Positions 10,014-20,502 of a stretch of DNA of 64,000 nt are shown here, piece by piece. The stretch is taken from contig OZ037902.1 in NCBI GenBank assembly GCA_964035575.1, positions 186,001 to 250,000 of the forward strand. Reading direction: 5' to 3'. The notes under the pieces are model-generated. The model worked only from the letters and a program-made list of their open reading frames with translations. It was not told where the DNA came from and made no database searches. The translations under genes were made by a program, and so were the position numbers. This DNA is from Rhynchopus sp. YZ270_cl-10. Taxonomy: Eukaryota; Euglenozoa; Diplonemea; Diplonemida; Diplonemidae. Numbering within the stretch: the stretch's first letter is position 1; every line of letters begins with the position of its first letter.

Positions 10014-10935
10014 TTTTCCCAACCTTCCTGTATACACGCGTCAGCAACCAATACAGGTAGTGTATTGAAATGATTCTGGGGGGGGGGTAAGGGGTCTAAT
10101 TTTAATTTCGTCGATTTTGAGAAAAATTTTGGCCAAAAATGGGCCCACGTATAAGGAACCGGGCTCATATTTCTCAAAATTTAAGTGGTCAAAAAATTGT
10201 CCAATTTTCCGAAATGACCCCACCGCTGCACGGGCGGAGCCCAAAAATGCAAATAAGCCACTTTTTGGTTTCATTGAAATGATGCGGCTGACACTGAGGA
10301 ATTATGGTTTACGACGTCCCATTGAGGGGGCGAAGCCTTTTTAATTTTTTGTTCTCTTGAAATGTGTAATTTCATGTTTTCGCGAAAAAAATACGAACTG
10401 ATCCTACAAGGGTTGAAGGAAGGTGTGTGGAAAACAATAATAACAAGAACAACTAATTGCTAAGAAAAAAAATGGGGTGTGCTGTGGATAACTCCGCGCG
10501 ATTTTCGGAACCACCATAGCATCCTGGCGATTTTCTGGAGGTGCTGATGTGACGATGCCTGGTGCGATCGACGACGTGTTGTCGTCTGTGCATTATGTGT
10601 TCCTTCCGCACTGCTCTGATGACGACGACGATGCGTGGGAGCCTGTGGACGACTACGAGCTGGAACATGCCGAGGCCGCCCGAGCGAATGGTTATCGAGC
10701 CTGCCGAGACTACGTCCAATAACGCGATCGAGCAGATGGTGCTGGACGAAGAGGACAGCCCCACTGTTTGAACGTTTCAGATGCAGGCATCCCAGTGGGG
10801 CCAGCGTACGAAGAGCGTTTTAGCATACCTGCAGAAGAGCAGAATGCTGGCGTGTTGTAGATTATATTTTTTTCAGAGTGGAGTTCCACAGCACACCCGG
10901 TTTTTTTTCTGATAGCAATTACTTGTTTTTTTGAA
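10014..10935 (+). repeat. 0.9-kb dispersed repeat, copy 1
   Basis: Nearly identical in reverse orientation to 20503-21424, and a diverged third copy covers about 18606-19400. It contains the TTGACCCC-like module with TGCAAAT, a stretch reading TTTTCGCGAAAA, and a small acidic open frame. It begins TTTTCCCAACCTTCCTG. Copies 1 and 3 face each other 9.6 kb apart. Whether they are termini of one larger element or independent insertions cannot be told; the interval between them contains the second 4.2-kb unit. Confidence 0.9.
10555..10722 (+). CDS. Small acidic open frame within the 0.9-kb repeat, copy 1
   Basis: 55 residues, ATG start, beginning MPGAIDDVLSSVHYVFLPHC and followed by a run of five Asp and WEPVDDYELEHAEAA. 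The composition is protein-like and GC-rich against the AT-rich surroundings. An identical frame is at 20714-20881 on the other strand. In the diverged copy near 18.8 kb the frame is not kept. Function unknown. It may be only part of a once longer gene. Confidence 0.35.
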   Translation: MPGAIDDVLSSVHYVFLPHCSDDDDDAWEPVDDYELEHAEAARANGYRACRDYVQ

Positions 10936-11013
10936 AACTTGGTTGTTTTAGTGTAGACTGATTGAAGGGTTGCTTGGTTGTTTTAGTGTAGACACCCGAA
11001 GATGAACTCCACT
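10933..11013. repeat. SINE-like AGTGTAG repeat, doubled
   Basis: Two heads of the motif TTGGTTGTTTTAGTGTAGAC in tandem, ending in ACACCCGAAGATGAACTCCACT. It is related to the poly-A-tailed short repeats listed elsewhere (for example 34397-34442). Confidence 0.6.
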
Positions 11014-11026
11014 ATACTACACGCGT

Positions 11027-11614
11027 CTAAGTGATGCCGGAGTTACTCCATGCAATGCTCATGGCGGTCGTCGTCGTCCAGTCTCGATTGGGCGGCGGCG
11101 GCGGCACTGGCTTCCTGGCTGCAGTCAACCCACGGTCGGGTGGGGGCGGCGGCGGGGGCTTGTTCTTCAGCGCCTTGTGAGGCGTCTTGACCTTCCCACC
11201 GGTGGTGCACGTCATGGTGGGGGTCGCTGTTGTTGTGGCTCCTGCGGGGAAGCAGGCGCCGGGTGTCTCGTCTTCGGTGCAAGTCGCTGCTGCTGCTCGC
11301 ACCAACATCGCAAGCGCTACGGCCCGCGGTGTCACGTCATGTGGCGGTTGCACCGCCGTTTCCTCTTCTGCCACCTCTATCGTGAGCTGCGAGATCAGCC
11401 CCGATAGAGTGCATGCAGCTGACACCAGGTCGGCCGCATCACACCACTCATCCTCAGTCATCGCTTCAGCCGTCATAGCCCGCGCCTGAGCAATCGCCAT
11501 ATCATATCTCCTTAAAAGGAGAGTCATATTCGCGTGTAGTATGGTGGGAGAGGGCGAACCCCCTCCCTTCCTCCTGTATGGGGGACTCCACTGGTGGGGA
11601 CCAATGAAGTACAT
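11027..11614 (-). CDS. Pro-rich protein gene in the 1.6-kb insertion
   Basis: 195 residues from the first ATG. A second ATG at 11527 (MTLLLRRYDMAIAQARAM) may be the better start, giving 166 residues. The middle is Ala-rich and helical (AMTEDEWCDAADLVSAACTL). The C-terminal third has two poly-Pro runs, KNKPPPPPPPDRG and VPPPPPNRDW, which would suit binding to SH3-, WW- or profilin-type partners. It is strongly GC-rich compared with its flanks. It is present only in the insertion and has no copy elsewhere in the window. Family not recognised. Confidence 0.55.
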   Translation of the reverse strand: MYFIGPHQWSPPYRRKGGGSPSPTILHANMTLLLRRYDMAIAQARAMTAEAMTEDEWCDAADLVSAACTLSGLISQLTIEVAEEETAVQPPHDVTPRAVALAMLVRAAAATCTEDETPGACFPAGATTTATPTMTCTTGGKVKTPHKALKNKPPPPPPPDRGLTAARKPVPPPPPNRDWTTTTAMSIAWSNSGIT

Positions 11615-11861
11615 TTTTTTTTTTTTGCTTTGTTTTGTTTGTTTGGGAAAGGAAAAATATAAAAATTACACCAAAAACCCCTCATTCTGACTCAAAGCAC
11701 CAGAGACATACACTCAACTCATAGGACGGTTTGTTTTTCCCCACATATTGTGCAAGTAAGACCCATCGTTGTTCCCCCCTCAGAGACAGATAAAAATAAA
11801 AAAAAATAATCACAAAAATTTAAATATATTCACAATTCCTACCACACACCCAAATCATCAA

Positions 11862-13470
11862 TCAAGCAGATTTGGCGTTCATGCCGAACTTCTTCTTCAC
11901 GTCGGTGATGTTCTTCTGCACTGCTGTTACGTCCTTTGGATTTGGCCTCACACCATGCAGGTAAAGCGCGTGAGAGTAGCGGTGGATCCTCGTGTTGGTC
12001 TCATCCACTTGGCGGACTATTGTCGAGTCTGAGTTGCGTTCGCTTAGTTTGGCAAGGACGGTGTTTGGGAGAGCGTACGGGGTTAATCCATTCATTCCAG
12101 CCTCTGCCATCTTCTTGAGCAACTTCAGTTCTGGCTCCTCATCTAAAGGTTCGCACACACGGTGATACTTGCTATCAATTCCTGTGCAATACATGTGGCT
12201 CATAATTGACAAACTACCCACCCCAACAACAACAACAACAACATACCCGCCTTCAGCTCCGTCAAAACCTTATCCTTTGTTTCAGCGGTGGCAGACTCAA
12301 CTGCGATGAGATGTGTGGTTAATAATCATGTTGTACAAAAAGGCAACAAAGACTCTGCATACTTTTAGACACCAACGTCCCTTCGGCGAACCCCACCAAG
12401 GTCTTCGTCTGTCCGCCCAACCAGTCGTGATAGTGCTTGAGATACGGCTCAATAAGATTCTGGGGATCCTTCTCCGCTAGCAACTCGTTCCTCTTGGCCT
12501 CTGACATCGCAAGATCCTGGGGACCCTTCACCACTAGCTGTTTCCCAATGGCCAGGAGTTCCTCCTCTGTCATCGCACCCACTTCAAAACGGGCGAAATC
12601 AGTGCGGATATTCTTGAGCGTGTCGGATATTCCTGTTTTGGAGAACTCGAGAATGGTCTTGCAACAGTTCCTCTTCGATGAAAGGTCGCTTGCCATTCCC
12701 CCGACAGCCACGGCAATATCATGCATAACCTCGTAACTGAGCTTTGTAATCTTCGTGTCCAGAGTGATGTAGATGATCAGCGGATGTGCCTTCTCCTTCT
12801 CCTTCGCCTTCGCACTCTTCCGGACCTCGTTGGCGTGTTTGATGAAGCCCGTAAAAGCGGGGTGATGGCGGGGATGATCCTTACACTCTTTGAACTCCTC
12901 GAGCACAGCCTCCTCAACCACATCTCTCATCATGTTGCTAGGCACCTTCGACAGCTTATCCGCATTGACCGCCACAAAGATCACGCCTTCCTTGTAGTTT
13001 TTTTTCAGCAAATGCTGCATCATCGTGGTTTTGCCTGAGCCGCTCTCACCCGTCAACATGAAGAAGTGTGTGTCACTGGCGGTGTTGTCGCCTAAATCCT
13101 TCTCCAGTGTACTATCTTGCTGTCTTGGAACATACTCCCTGCCATTTGGTACTTCGGGTTCGTACTTTGCTGTGACAATATCCTCGAGCATTTTGTCGAA
13201 ATATTCTTGGGTTTGCTGTTCAAATTCCTTCTGTTTATCTTTGTTTTGCTGTCGCATCTCCCCGATCCTCTGTGCCTCCAGTTCCCTTGCAAGACTAAGG
13301 TGGTGCCATGTATACGCTGCACCAAAACCACTTCCAATGAGGGTTAGTAACGCAACGTGTTCATGGGCAAAATTCCACACTTGTCTAACTTTGCCAACCT
13401 GTGGCTGTGCCTCCGAAGCACAACTGCGAACCTGGCGGAAATATCTCCAGAAGGCTTGCTGCTTCCCCAT
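11862..13470 (-). CDS. Membrane-anchored P-loop NTPase with two short introns, copy 2
   Basis: Exons 13470-12363, 12300-12247 and 12181-11862; introns 62 and 65 bp. Same domains as the copy at 5721-7320, with a handful of amino-acid changes (for example residues around 191-192 and 205-208, and a Tyr/His change in exon 3). Intron 2 is 9 bases longer through extra AAC units, which leaves the protein untouched if spliced as proposed. Both copies look intact under this model, so neither is an obvious pseudogene. Confidence 0.75.
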
Positions 13471-13658
13471 TATGATTGGTGTTCTTTAAGAGGAAGGTGT
13501 GGGGATATGAGAAAGAGGGAGAAAAGGGGTTGTGTTGTCCTGTTCGTGGACTGATGAAATGTAGATAAGTGGTGGGGGAGGAGGTTGTTGTGAAAAAGAG
13601 TAAAAGTTGAGGGGAGTCAGGCTTTTGTCTATATTCATTGTCGGTGTCATAACAATAC

Positions 13659-13814
13659 CTACCGTTTGACCACAACCTTGGGGTTCCCTACACATTTACT
13701 TCTACAACACATCACAGTCACTATCCTGCTCCCCACACTTCCACTCGAACTCACATCTCGGGCTGAAGTCCCTCGAGGAACCTTCGGTTCTGAGTCTCTT
13801 GTCTTGTCGGACAT
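13659..13814 (-). CDS. Small open frame between the ATPase genes, copy 2
   Basis: Repeat of the 51-codon frame at 7509-7664, in the same position relative to its neighbours. Support is weak for the same reasons. Confidence 0.25.
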   Translation of the reverse strand: MSDKTRDSEPKVPRGTSARDVSSSGSVGSRIVTVMCCRSKCVGNPKVVVKR

Positions 13815-13825
13815 CTTTTCTCTTA

Positions 13826-14485
13826 TCATCCTGGAAACACAATCTCATCAAAGTTCCTTCGATACTTCAATTCAGGAACAACAGGTTGGTTGTCGATCAT
13901 GACGAAGTCGTATCGGGGAAGACCCTCAAACATACTGTTGAACTCATCAGGCTCAAGGTCGCTGCATGAAGTCGCTATCATCCGTCTCTCCTTCTTGTTG
14001 AGGTTGAACAGCAGGAAGCAGCTGCAGTTCTGTCGTATCACCTTTGGGGTGTCAAAGAAGCTCTGACTCAAGTACACTGGTGAGATGTTGCGATGACGTC
14101 CATGTACGTTCAGGTCTATGAACTCTCTCTGGTTCTTCTCCATCACAATGTCATCTAAGATCACAAGGTTCTTCTGACTTGCGTCAAGGTCCTCCACATC
14201 GAACTCACCCGCACTGTCGAAGAACTCTGCTGTTGGCTTCAAGGCTTCTAAGGTCTCGTCGATCTTCTCCTCACTCACCTTCTTCTTCTTCAACTCCCGT
14301 TCCAGCTCACTTCGTATCTTCTCGTCAATGTCTGCAAAGTGTTCCATCATAACCTGGTAGATCTTTTGGTGTAGTGTTGTGCTGATAACGAAAACCCTGT
14401 CAAACGGTAACTTCAACTCTTTGTTCATTAGCATATTCCCCATCACTGTGCTCTTCCCACACCCAGAAGATCCGACAGACAACAT
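13826..14485 (-). CDS. Polinton/virophage-type DNA-packaging ATPase, fossil copy 2
   Basis: Same 219-residue frame and motifs as the copy at 7676-8335; the two translations are identical. The open frame looks whole over this length, yet the surrounding element lacks the other hallmark genes, so the element as a unit is incomplete. The duplication is recent, judged by identity of both copies. Confidence 0.85.
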   Translation of the reverse strand: MLSVGSSGCGKSTVMGNMLMNKELKLPFDRVFVISTTLHQKIYQVMMEHFADIDEKIRSELERELKKKKVSEEKIDETLEALKPTAEFFDSAGEFDVEDLDASQKNLVILDDIVMEKNQREFIDLNVHGRHRNISPVYLSQSFFDTPKVIRQNCSCFLLFNLNKKERRMIATSCSDLEPDEFNSMFEGLPRYDFVMIDNQPVVPELKYRRNFDEIVFPG

Positions 14486-14581
14486 CCTGAACGGCCACGA
14501 CGGGAGAAGCTTGAGTGTTCATCATCCTCAGGGGACTCATTCCTCGTAACGTAATTGTGTATCATTTTTTCAATAACAAAA

Positions 14582-14899
14582 ATGCAACTGAACAATACAA
14601 CAAGTCGCGTGGAGCTTCTACGTGATATTGGTCGACTGAAGGACTCCATAGCACAACAACGATCTGATATTCTCAACGAACAAGAACCCCTGAAGGAGAT
14701 TGATGCCCCGATCAAGACATCAGATGAGGGAGACCAAACTGACAACTTCTTGTCAGCTATTCAGGATCTTGGATACACAACTCAGACGGGTAACGGGGTT
14801 ATGTTCGATGTTACAAGCTATCCCGCATGTAGATCTGTGGGACCGGAGAGTGGTTTGTCATCATTGGTGTGTGTGTTGCAGAAAAGTAGATTGTATTGA
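14582..14899 (+). CDS. Small gene divergent from the packaging ATPase, copy 2
   Basis: 105 residues, identical to the frame at 8432-8749, with the same divergent spacing to the ATPase. Confidence 0.5.
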   Translation: MQLNNTTSRVELLRDIGRLKDSIAQQRSDILNEQEPLKEIDAPIKTSDEGDQTDNFLSAIQDLGYTTQTGNGVMFDVTSYPACRSVGPESGLSSLVCVLQKSRLY

Positions 14900-15959
14900 A
14901 GAGAAATCTCCGCTGATGAATTTACTCACTCCACGCACATACAGCCTTGGGCGAGTCTAGGTACAGCGTTTTTGCTTAGCAATGAATCTGTTTTGGACAT
15001 GGGAAAAGAGGGGATAGTTTTTCTTTCTTTCTTTCAAACATCGATGATGTGAAACCATCACGACTGCACCACCACTCAGAAAAATTGTTTCATATACATT
15101 CTTTTCTGACGAAAAGAAGGTACAGAGGGTGCTAAAAAAAATACGGGGCTATTTTGTTCCTTCTTCCATTTGGGGACACATGCTTTTCGTGCCTCTACGA
15201 AAAAATATTTTGCGTAAAGCAAACCAACGGGGAAGGCTTTTATGTTGGTATCGACAAGAAGCAGTCAGTGGTAATACAACTTTGAGCTGAGTAAAACAAC
15301 CCAATGGGGAAGCAAAAAAAACACCAGTGCACACGTCTCGCCTGTCTGCTTCGCGTTGCACGCTGAGTAATCAACACCAGTGATGACACTTAAGAGGAGA
15401 CGAGCGCCAAAACACACACACAATGGGCAAAATTCCGACTGATATGGGCAACCCCACACCTGTTCTCAAAAACACACACATTGGGGCTATGTTCTGCGCA
15501 AGAATCCCTATTAGTTATCAAACACATTTAAGAAGTTTTTTTTCAAAAAAACAAAAAAAAAAAAAAAACAAAAAGACCAGGTGTGTCTCACTCTCGGCGT
15601 GCAGATCTCTGTCTATAAAAAAGGGGGTTTGTTTTCTCAGCTGCATTGTTCTTTGTTGTTGTGGATCGAAGAAGGAAACCCAAAGTTAAAAAAAAGATCA
15701 CAAAACGGGACTAAAAAAAGGTAGTTAAAAAACTTCACTACAAAATTGCGATTAGGGGGAGGGAGAAACATGGGTTGCTGTTGTTATTGTTGGTTGTTGT
15801 TTTTTTTGCCACAGGTGTGACTAAAATAAACACAACGGAGGCCAGAGAGTGTGTTTGATAGTTCTTCGAAACACAATAGAAGCACAGCAAAATCAAAATT
15901 GTGGAAAGGGGACCGATCCGCAAAAAATCGGTACCAATCCCGCAAACAAAGAAAAGTAT

Positions 15960-16005
15960 AGTGGAGTTCATCCTCGGGTGTCTACACTAATACAACCAAG
16001 TTTTC
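15960..16005 (+). repeat. SINE-like AGTGTAG repeat, plus orientation
   Basis: Starts AGTGGAGTTCATCCTCGGGT, contains CTACACTAATACAACCAAG and ends in an A-rich tail on the plus strand. It is the only copy of this family I found in that orientation. Confidence 0.6.
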
Positions 16006-16989
16006 AAAGGAAAAAAGAAAAAAGAACACAAAGAAAAAAAAAGGTCCACACGGATTTGAAAAATCTGTAGATGTCCACTGTTAACCATCCCAAAAAGAGC
16101 TGATTACACGCGCATGCGTACAGCACAATATACATCTAAAGAAAAACAGTGAAAAAGTACTTAGAAAATGGAAGAGGGGAAAAAGAAAAAGTGAATTCGA
16201 AAAAAATGCAAACATATCTGCTGAGATGTGCACCTCAAGAAAGATCTGAAATATATGGCAATGCTTACAGGCACGTTAATCTGGCCGACTCTGCCAGACT
16301 TTTGATAACCCTGAATATTCTTCGCTTTCAGAAGTCAAGAAAAAGTCAAAAAAAAATCCTTTTCTTTTCCAGACTTTGAAAAGTCAATAAAAAGTCTAAA
16401 CATTGGGTGTCATGAGTCTGTCACAGTCGGCGAGACTACTATGTATGTACTTATAGATAAAACAATGATGCTCAAAAAAGTATTTATAACATGTACATTC
16501 GACGAATCGAAAGCACAGGTATAGGGATCAACAAAAATGTCAAGAAAAAGAGACGAAGAATTCTCGGGGGGTCTAGCGGATTGTGCGATGCTCATAACTC
16601 TACAAGAAAGTGAAGTCGAACATACAACATCGTTGAGAGGGTTCAAGAGAAGGACAGAGGCAAATGCATGGCCTTAGTGCCTTAGTGCTTTTAGGGCGGG
16701 GTGTTCGTCTGTCTGCAGCATCTGCCTCAACTCTCCTCTTTTGTTCTGTTCGGTCGCAAAGTGGGAAGAGAAAAAAAATTAATATACTTTCCAAAAAGAA
16801 GAGAAAGGATAAAAGAAAAGAACCTTTTAAATAATCAGGACAAGAAGAGGGGGGGGTCGCAAAGGAATACCGTCTTACTAAAGAGTAAACGACATTGGTG
16901 GACAGGATATGCAAATACCGTAGGGTACAGGCACTCTAACTAACATTTAAAAAGGGGGGGAAAGGGGGAGAGAAAAAGAAACGTTGAAA

Positions 16990-17018
16990 GATGAACGTGC
17001 CTCGCGTGCACATACATC
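16990..17018. repeat. Constant-loop hairpin, GATG...GTGC type
   Basis: GATGAACGTGC, loop CTCGCGT, GCACATACATC: an 11-position stem with two mismatches. The loop is a one-base variant of CTCTCGT. Confidence 0.6.
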
Positions 17019-17433
17019 TTTGGTTATAAGTCTTAAATAAGAGGGGATGAAGTAATACGTGATGGTTGCACGAAAATAACAAAAAAGACCTTTAGCAGGA
17101 AAGGCGGGGGGGGGGCAACCATAAAGAGTAGCTGAAAAACGCACTAAAAACGCAGCTCAGTCGTGCTCATTGCAAAAGGGTGGGGGGCGTGCGTGATCCG
17201 TAATAAAATGACTTATTTTTCCCCCTTTTCCCCCACTGTAACCTACCGAAGTAAGGTGTGAAGTAAGACGCTGACTGGTAGTTTTTTTTGGCAGTCGCGC
17301 AAAATAATGTACAAAGGATTCATCAAGATAAATTCTCTCTGCGCTCAAAACACCTGACTTGTGGTAAATGAAAAGCATGTAGGTCAGCCGGCATTGTGTG
17401 CTTAGTCAATAAAGAAATAAAGAAAGGGTGAGG

Positions 17434-17493
17434 GTTATTGATGGCACCCCCGACTGACCCACTGTACGATACCAGCCATCTGGATGAAAGCAC
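17434..17493. repeat. GTCGGAGGTGCC short repeat, copy 1
   Basis: On the plus strand GGCACCCCCGACTGACCCACTG followed by CCAGCCATCTGGATGAAAGCAC in two parts. It is a member of a roughly 60-base family also at 23131, 32705, 34981, 40239 and 40559, all in the same orientation. Confidence 0.7.
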
Positions 17494-17781
17494 AAGAGAA
17501 AAAAAAAAAAAAAAGAAAAACAAGTAAGGCACGGTACCATAAAGATCTTAAGGAAGATTTTTGTGTTTTTTCAGGATTCCTGGAAATCCTGACACTTTGT
17601 GTTTTTTTTCTTCAGGATTTTTCAAGATCCTGACAATTTGTGTTTTTTTTTTTTTTTTTACCAGGGGGCTTCTCTATGTTGTAGGCATACAGAGGTACAG
17701 ATTTTACAGACCGGGGCCGCAACTGGCTGGGATGTCACGAAACTGACAAAAAAAGTGGTTTTCGACCTTTTTTTTGGCCTG

Positions 17782-18055
17782 CTGTACTGTACTGTACTGT
17801 ACTGTACTGTACTGTACTGTACTGTACTGTACTGTACTGTACTGTACTGTACTGTACTGTACTGTACTGTACTGTACTGTACTGTACTGTACTGTACTGT
17901 ACTGTACTGTACTGTACTGTACTGTACTGTACTGTACTGTACTGTACTGTACTGTACTGTACTGTACTGTACTGTACTGTACTGTACTGTACTGTACTGT
18001 ACTGTACTGTACTGTACTGTACTGTACTGTACTGTACTGTACTGTACTGTACTGT
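17782..18055. repeat. Pentanucleotide satellite (CTGTA)n
   Basis: About 55 perfect units of CTGTA. All frames on both strands stay open, producing YCTVL- or VQYST-type repeats that are not genes. Related inverted words (AGATCCTGACAATTTGTG) flank it at 17620-17655 and 18182-18212. It is followed directly by the GACCCCACCACTGGCCGG module. Confidence 0.98.
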
Positions 18056-18059
18056 GCGG

Positions 18060-18145
18060 AAATTGACCAAAAAACGAGAACTTGTCCATTTCGGCAAATT
18101 GACCCCACCACTGGCCGGACGGATTCCGGAAATGCAAATGCCGGC
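18060..18145. repeat. TTGACCCC / TGCAAATGCCGG module
   Basis: Contains AACTTGTCCATTTCGGCAAA, TTGACCCCACCACTGGCC and GGAAATGCAAATGCCGG. The same module occurs at 9385-9450, three or more times in 30820-31455, and at 43528-43605, where it again follows a GTAC-type satellite. Confidence 0.85.
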
Positions 18146-18290
18146 GTTTCTAAGCAAGTTCTAAGCAGGAGAGAAAAAAAAACACAAAAAAAAAAAAAAC
18201 ACAAATTGTCAGGATCTTGATCAGGAAGAAGAAGATTTGAGTCCGTGAAAAAAAAAAATCTTCTTTAAGAACTTTCTGGTACCGTGGTAA

Positions 18291-18605
18291 GGGCTTAGTT
18301 ATTTTTTTTTTTGGTACGCGTCCGGGACCCCCCTCAAATTTTGAGCGCGCGCGCGCAAAAAAAAATAAAATACCAAAAAAAAATAACTTGTTTTGGCCTG
18401 CAAAATCAATGTTGTGCCCAAAAAAAAATATTTCGAAAAAAAATATTCGAAAAAAAAATTGTTGAAATTTTCCAACTTTTTTTTTTATACTTTTCCATGC
18501 ACACCACACCGGCATATTTTTTTTTATTTTTTATTTTTTATTTTTGGATTTCCAAAAATTTGAGCGCGCGCGGACGCGTACCAAAAAAAAAAAATAACTA
18601 AGCCC
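18291..18605. mobile_element. 315-bp MITE with 35-bp TIRs and TAA target duplication
   Basis: The terminal inverted repeats start GGGCTTAGTTATT and run about 35 bases to GGTACGCGTCCG, differing only in T-run length. TAA flanks both ends (18288-18290 and 18606-18608). Size, GGG end and 3-base TWA duplication fit a PIF/Harbinger-type MITE. It sits at the edge of the diverged 0.9-kb repeat, at the word TAATTGC. No coding capacity. Confidence 0.8.
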
Positions 18606-19150
18606 TAATTGCTATCGGAAAAAAAACGGGTGTAATGTTGAACTCCATCCTGTAGAAATAATCTACAACACGCCCAGCATTCTACTCTTCTGCAAGTATG
18701 CTAACGCTCTTCGTAAGCTGCCAGACCCACTGGGACGCCAGCATCTGAAACGTTCAAGAAGGGGGGCTGTCCTCTTCGTCCAGCACCATCTGCTCGATAG
18801 CGTTGTTGGACGTAGGCTCGGCAGGCTCGGCGTGTTCCAGCTCGTTTTTGTCCACAGGCTCCCCACATTGTCGTCGTCGTTGGAGCAGTGCGGAAGGAAC
18901 ACAGAATGCACAGACTACAACACATCGATCACACCAGGCACATCAGCACCTCCAGCAAATCGCCAGGATGCTACGGTGGTTTCGAAAATCGCGCAGAGTT
19001 TTCCACAGCACACCCCGTTGTTTTCTTAGCAATTACTTGTCCTTGTTGTTATTGTTGTTTTCAACCACCTTCCTTCAACCCTTGTAGGATCAGTTCTTAT
19101 TTTTTTCGCGAAAACATGAAATTACACATTTCAAGAGAACAAATTAAAAA
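18606..19150 (-). repeat. 0.9-kb dispersed repeat, diverged copy 2
   Basis: Same order of blocks as 20503-21424: AATTGCTATC near the left end, the region of the acidic open frame, TTTTCGCGAAAAC, then the TGCAAAT module. Many differences are present and the acidic frame is not preserved. Its right end runs into a tandem array. Confidence 0.8.
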
Positions 19151-19927
19151 GGGTCCTTATTTGCATTTTTGGGATCCGTCCATGCAGTGGTGGGGTCAAT
19201 CTCGAAAATTGGACAATTTTTTGACCACTTAAATTTTGAGAAATATGAGCCCGGTTGCTTATACGTGGGGCCCATTTTTGGCCAAAATTTTCCTCAAAAT
19301 CTGGTTTTGTAAAATTGACCCTTTCCCCCCCCCACATCGATTTCAATACTATACCTTACTTCACCTACGGTTGCCCTTACAGGGGGGGTGAAGGAAGGTA
19401 GGTTGAAAAGGGTCCTTATTTGCATTTTTGGGATCCGTCCATGCAGTGGTGGGTCAATCTCGAAAATTGGACAATTTTTTGACCACTTAAATTTTGAGAA
19501 ATATGAGCCCGGTTGCTTATACGTGGGGCCCATTTTTGGCCAAAATTTTCCTCAAAATCTGGTTTTGTAAAATTGACCCTTTCCCCCCCCCACATCGATT
19601 TCAATACTATACCTTACTTCACCTACGGTTGCCCTTACAGGGGGGGTGAAGGAAGGTAGGTTGAAAAGGGTCCTTATTTGCATTTTTGGGATCCGTCCAT
19701 GCAGTGGTGGGTCAATCTCGAAAATTGGACAATTTTTTGACCACTTAAATTTTGAGAAATATGAGCCCGGTTGCTTATACGTGGGGCCCATTTTTGGCCA
19801 AAATTTTCCTCAAAATCTGGTTTTGTAAAATTGACCCTTTCCCCCCCCCCACATCGATTTCAATACTATACCTTACTTCACCTACGGTTGCCCTTACAGG
19901 GGGGGTGAAGGAAGGTAGGTTGAAAAA
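19151..19927. repeat. Three tandem units of about 259 bp
   Basis: Units start at GGGTCCTTATTTGCATTTTT at 19151, 19410 and 19668 and end at GGAAGGTAGGTTGAAAA. They are nearly identical. The unit is the module part of the 0.9-kb repeat plus a C-run and GTTGCCCTTACAGGGGGGG, so the array arose by local amplification of its end. Confidence 0.95.
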
Positions 19928-20502
19928 ACTGGAGAAAGTCCCTCTAGGAAAGTTTCCTTCGGGGCAAGATGAGCAACATCCACTCCGCCTGATAAAAAAG
20001 AAACAAACAAACAAACAAACACACACACATGGAAACAAATCCCAGGCGTCTTCCCAAAAAGGCGAAGACAAGTAGCCAACACTGCCTCAGCAGAGCACAA
20101 GAGAACAGGGCTACCAAGAAAAGAAGAAAAAAAAAAAAAAAAAAAACGAGCACGGTTGGTTAAGATGCACCGGAAAGTGTCGGTCACATACATAGGAGAG
20201 AGACAGTCAGGCTGCTGAGTAAAACTGCTGGTCTGGCTCCACGACACACGCACATCTCACTGCACACTCTCAGTTGTGGTCAAGAACTGTTTTTTGTTTT
20301 GTTAATGACACCATTGTTTGCTGCTCAAATAAAGGGCAGCTTCCGGGAAGTTTGGTCGACACGCCCTACCGGGCGCAGTATGTTCTCTCAAAAAGTTCAA
20401 AAAAACAAAATTCGTGCACTCTCCCTTCAGTACCACATAAAGCATGGGGATTTAGTTTGGAAAGTAGAAATTTAGTTATGAATCAGTCACTATGTCACCA
20501 AA

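Larger units (their letters stand above)
9583..15407. repeat. 4.2-kb duplicated unit, copy 2, with a 1.6-kb insertion
   Basis: 9583-10013 matches 5041-5471 and 11614-15407 matches 5472-9256. Between them, 10014-11613 has no counterpart in copy 1. The break falls at a T-run. The spliced P-loop gene, small frame, packaging ATPase and divergent gene are all repeated in the same order. Confidence 0.95.
15408..17433. other. Gene-free AT-rich spacer
   Basis: No supported gene. It contains a short repeat at 15960-16005, a hairpin at 16990-17018 and long purine runs. Open frames are short and homopolymer-driven. Confidence 0.5.

Noticed and set aside
17599-18220. Several 120-166-residue frames across the CTGTA array
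   Set aside because: A 5-base repeat without stops is open in all frames; the products are pure repeat.
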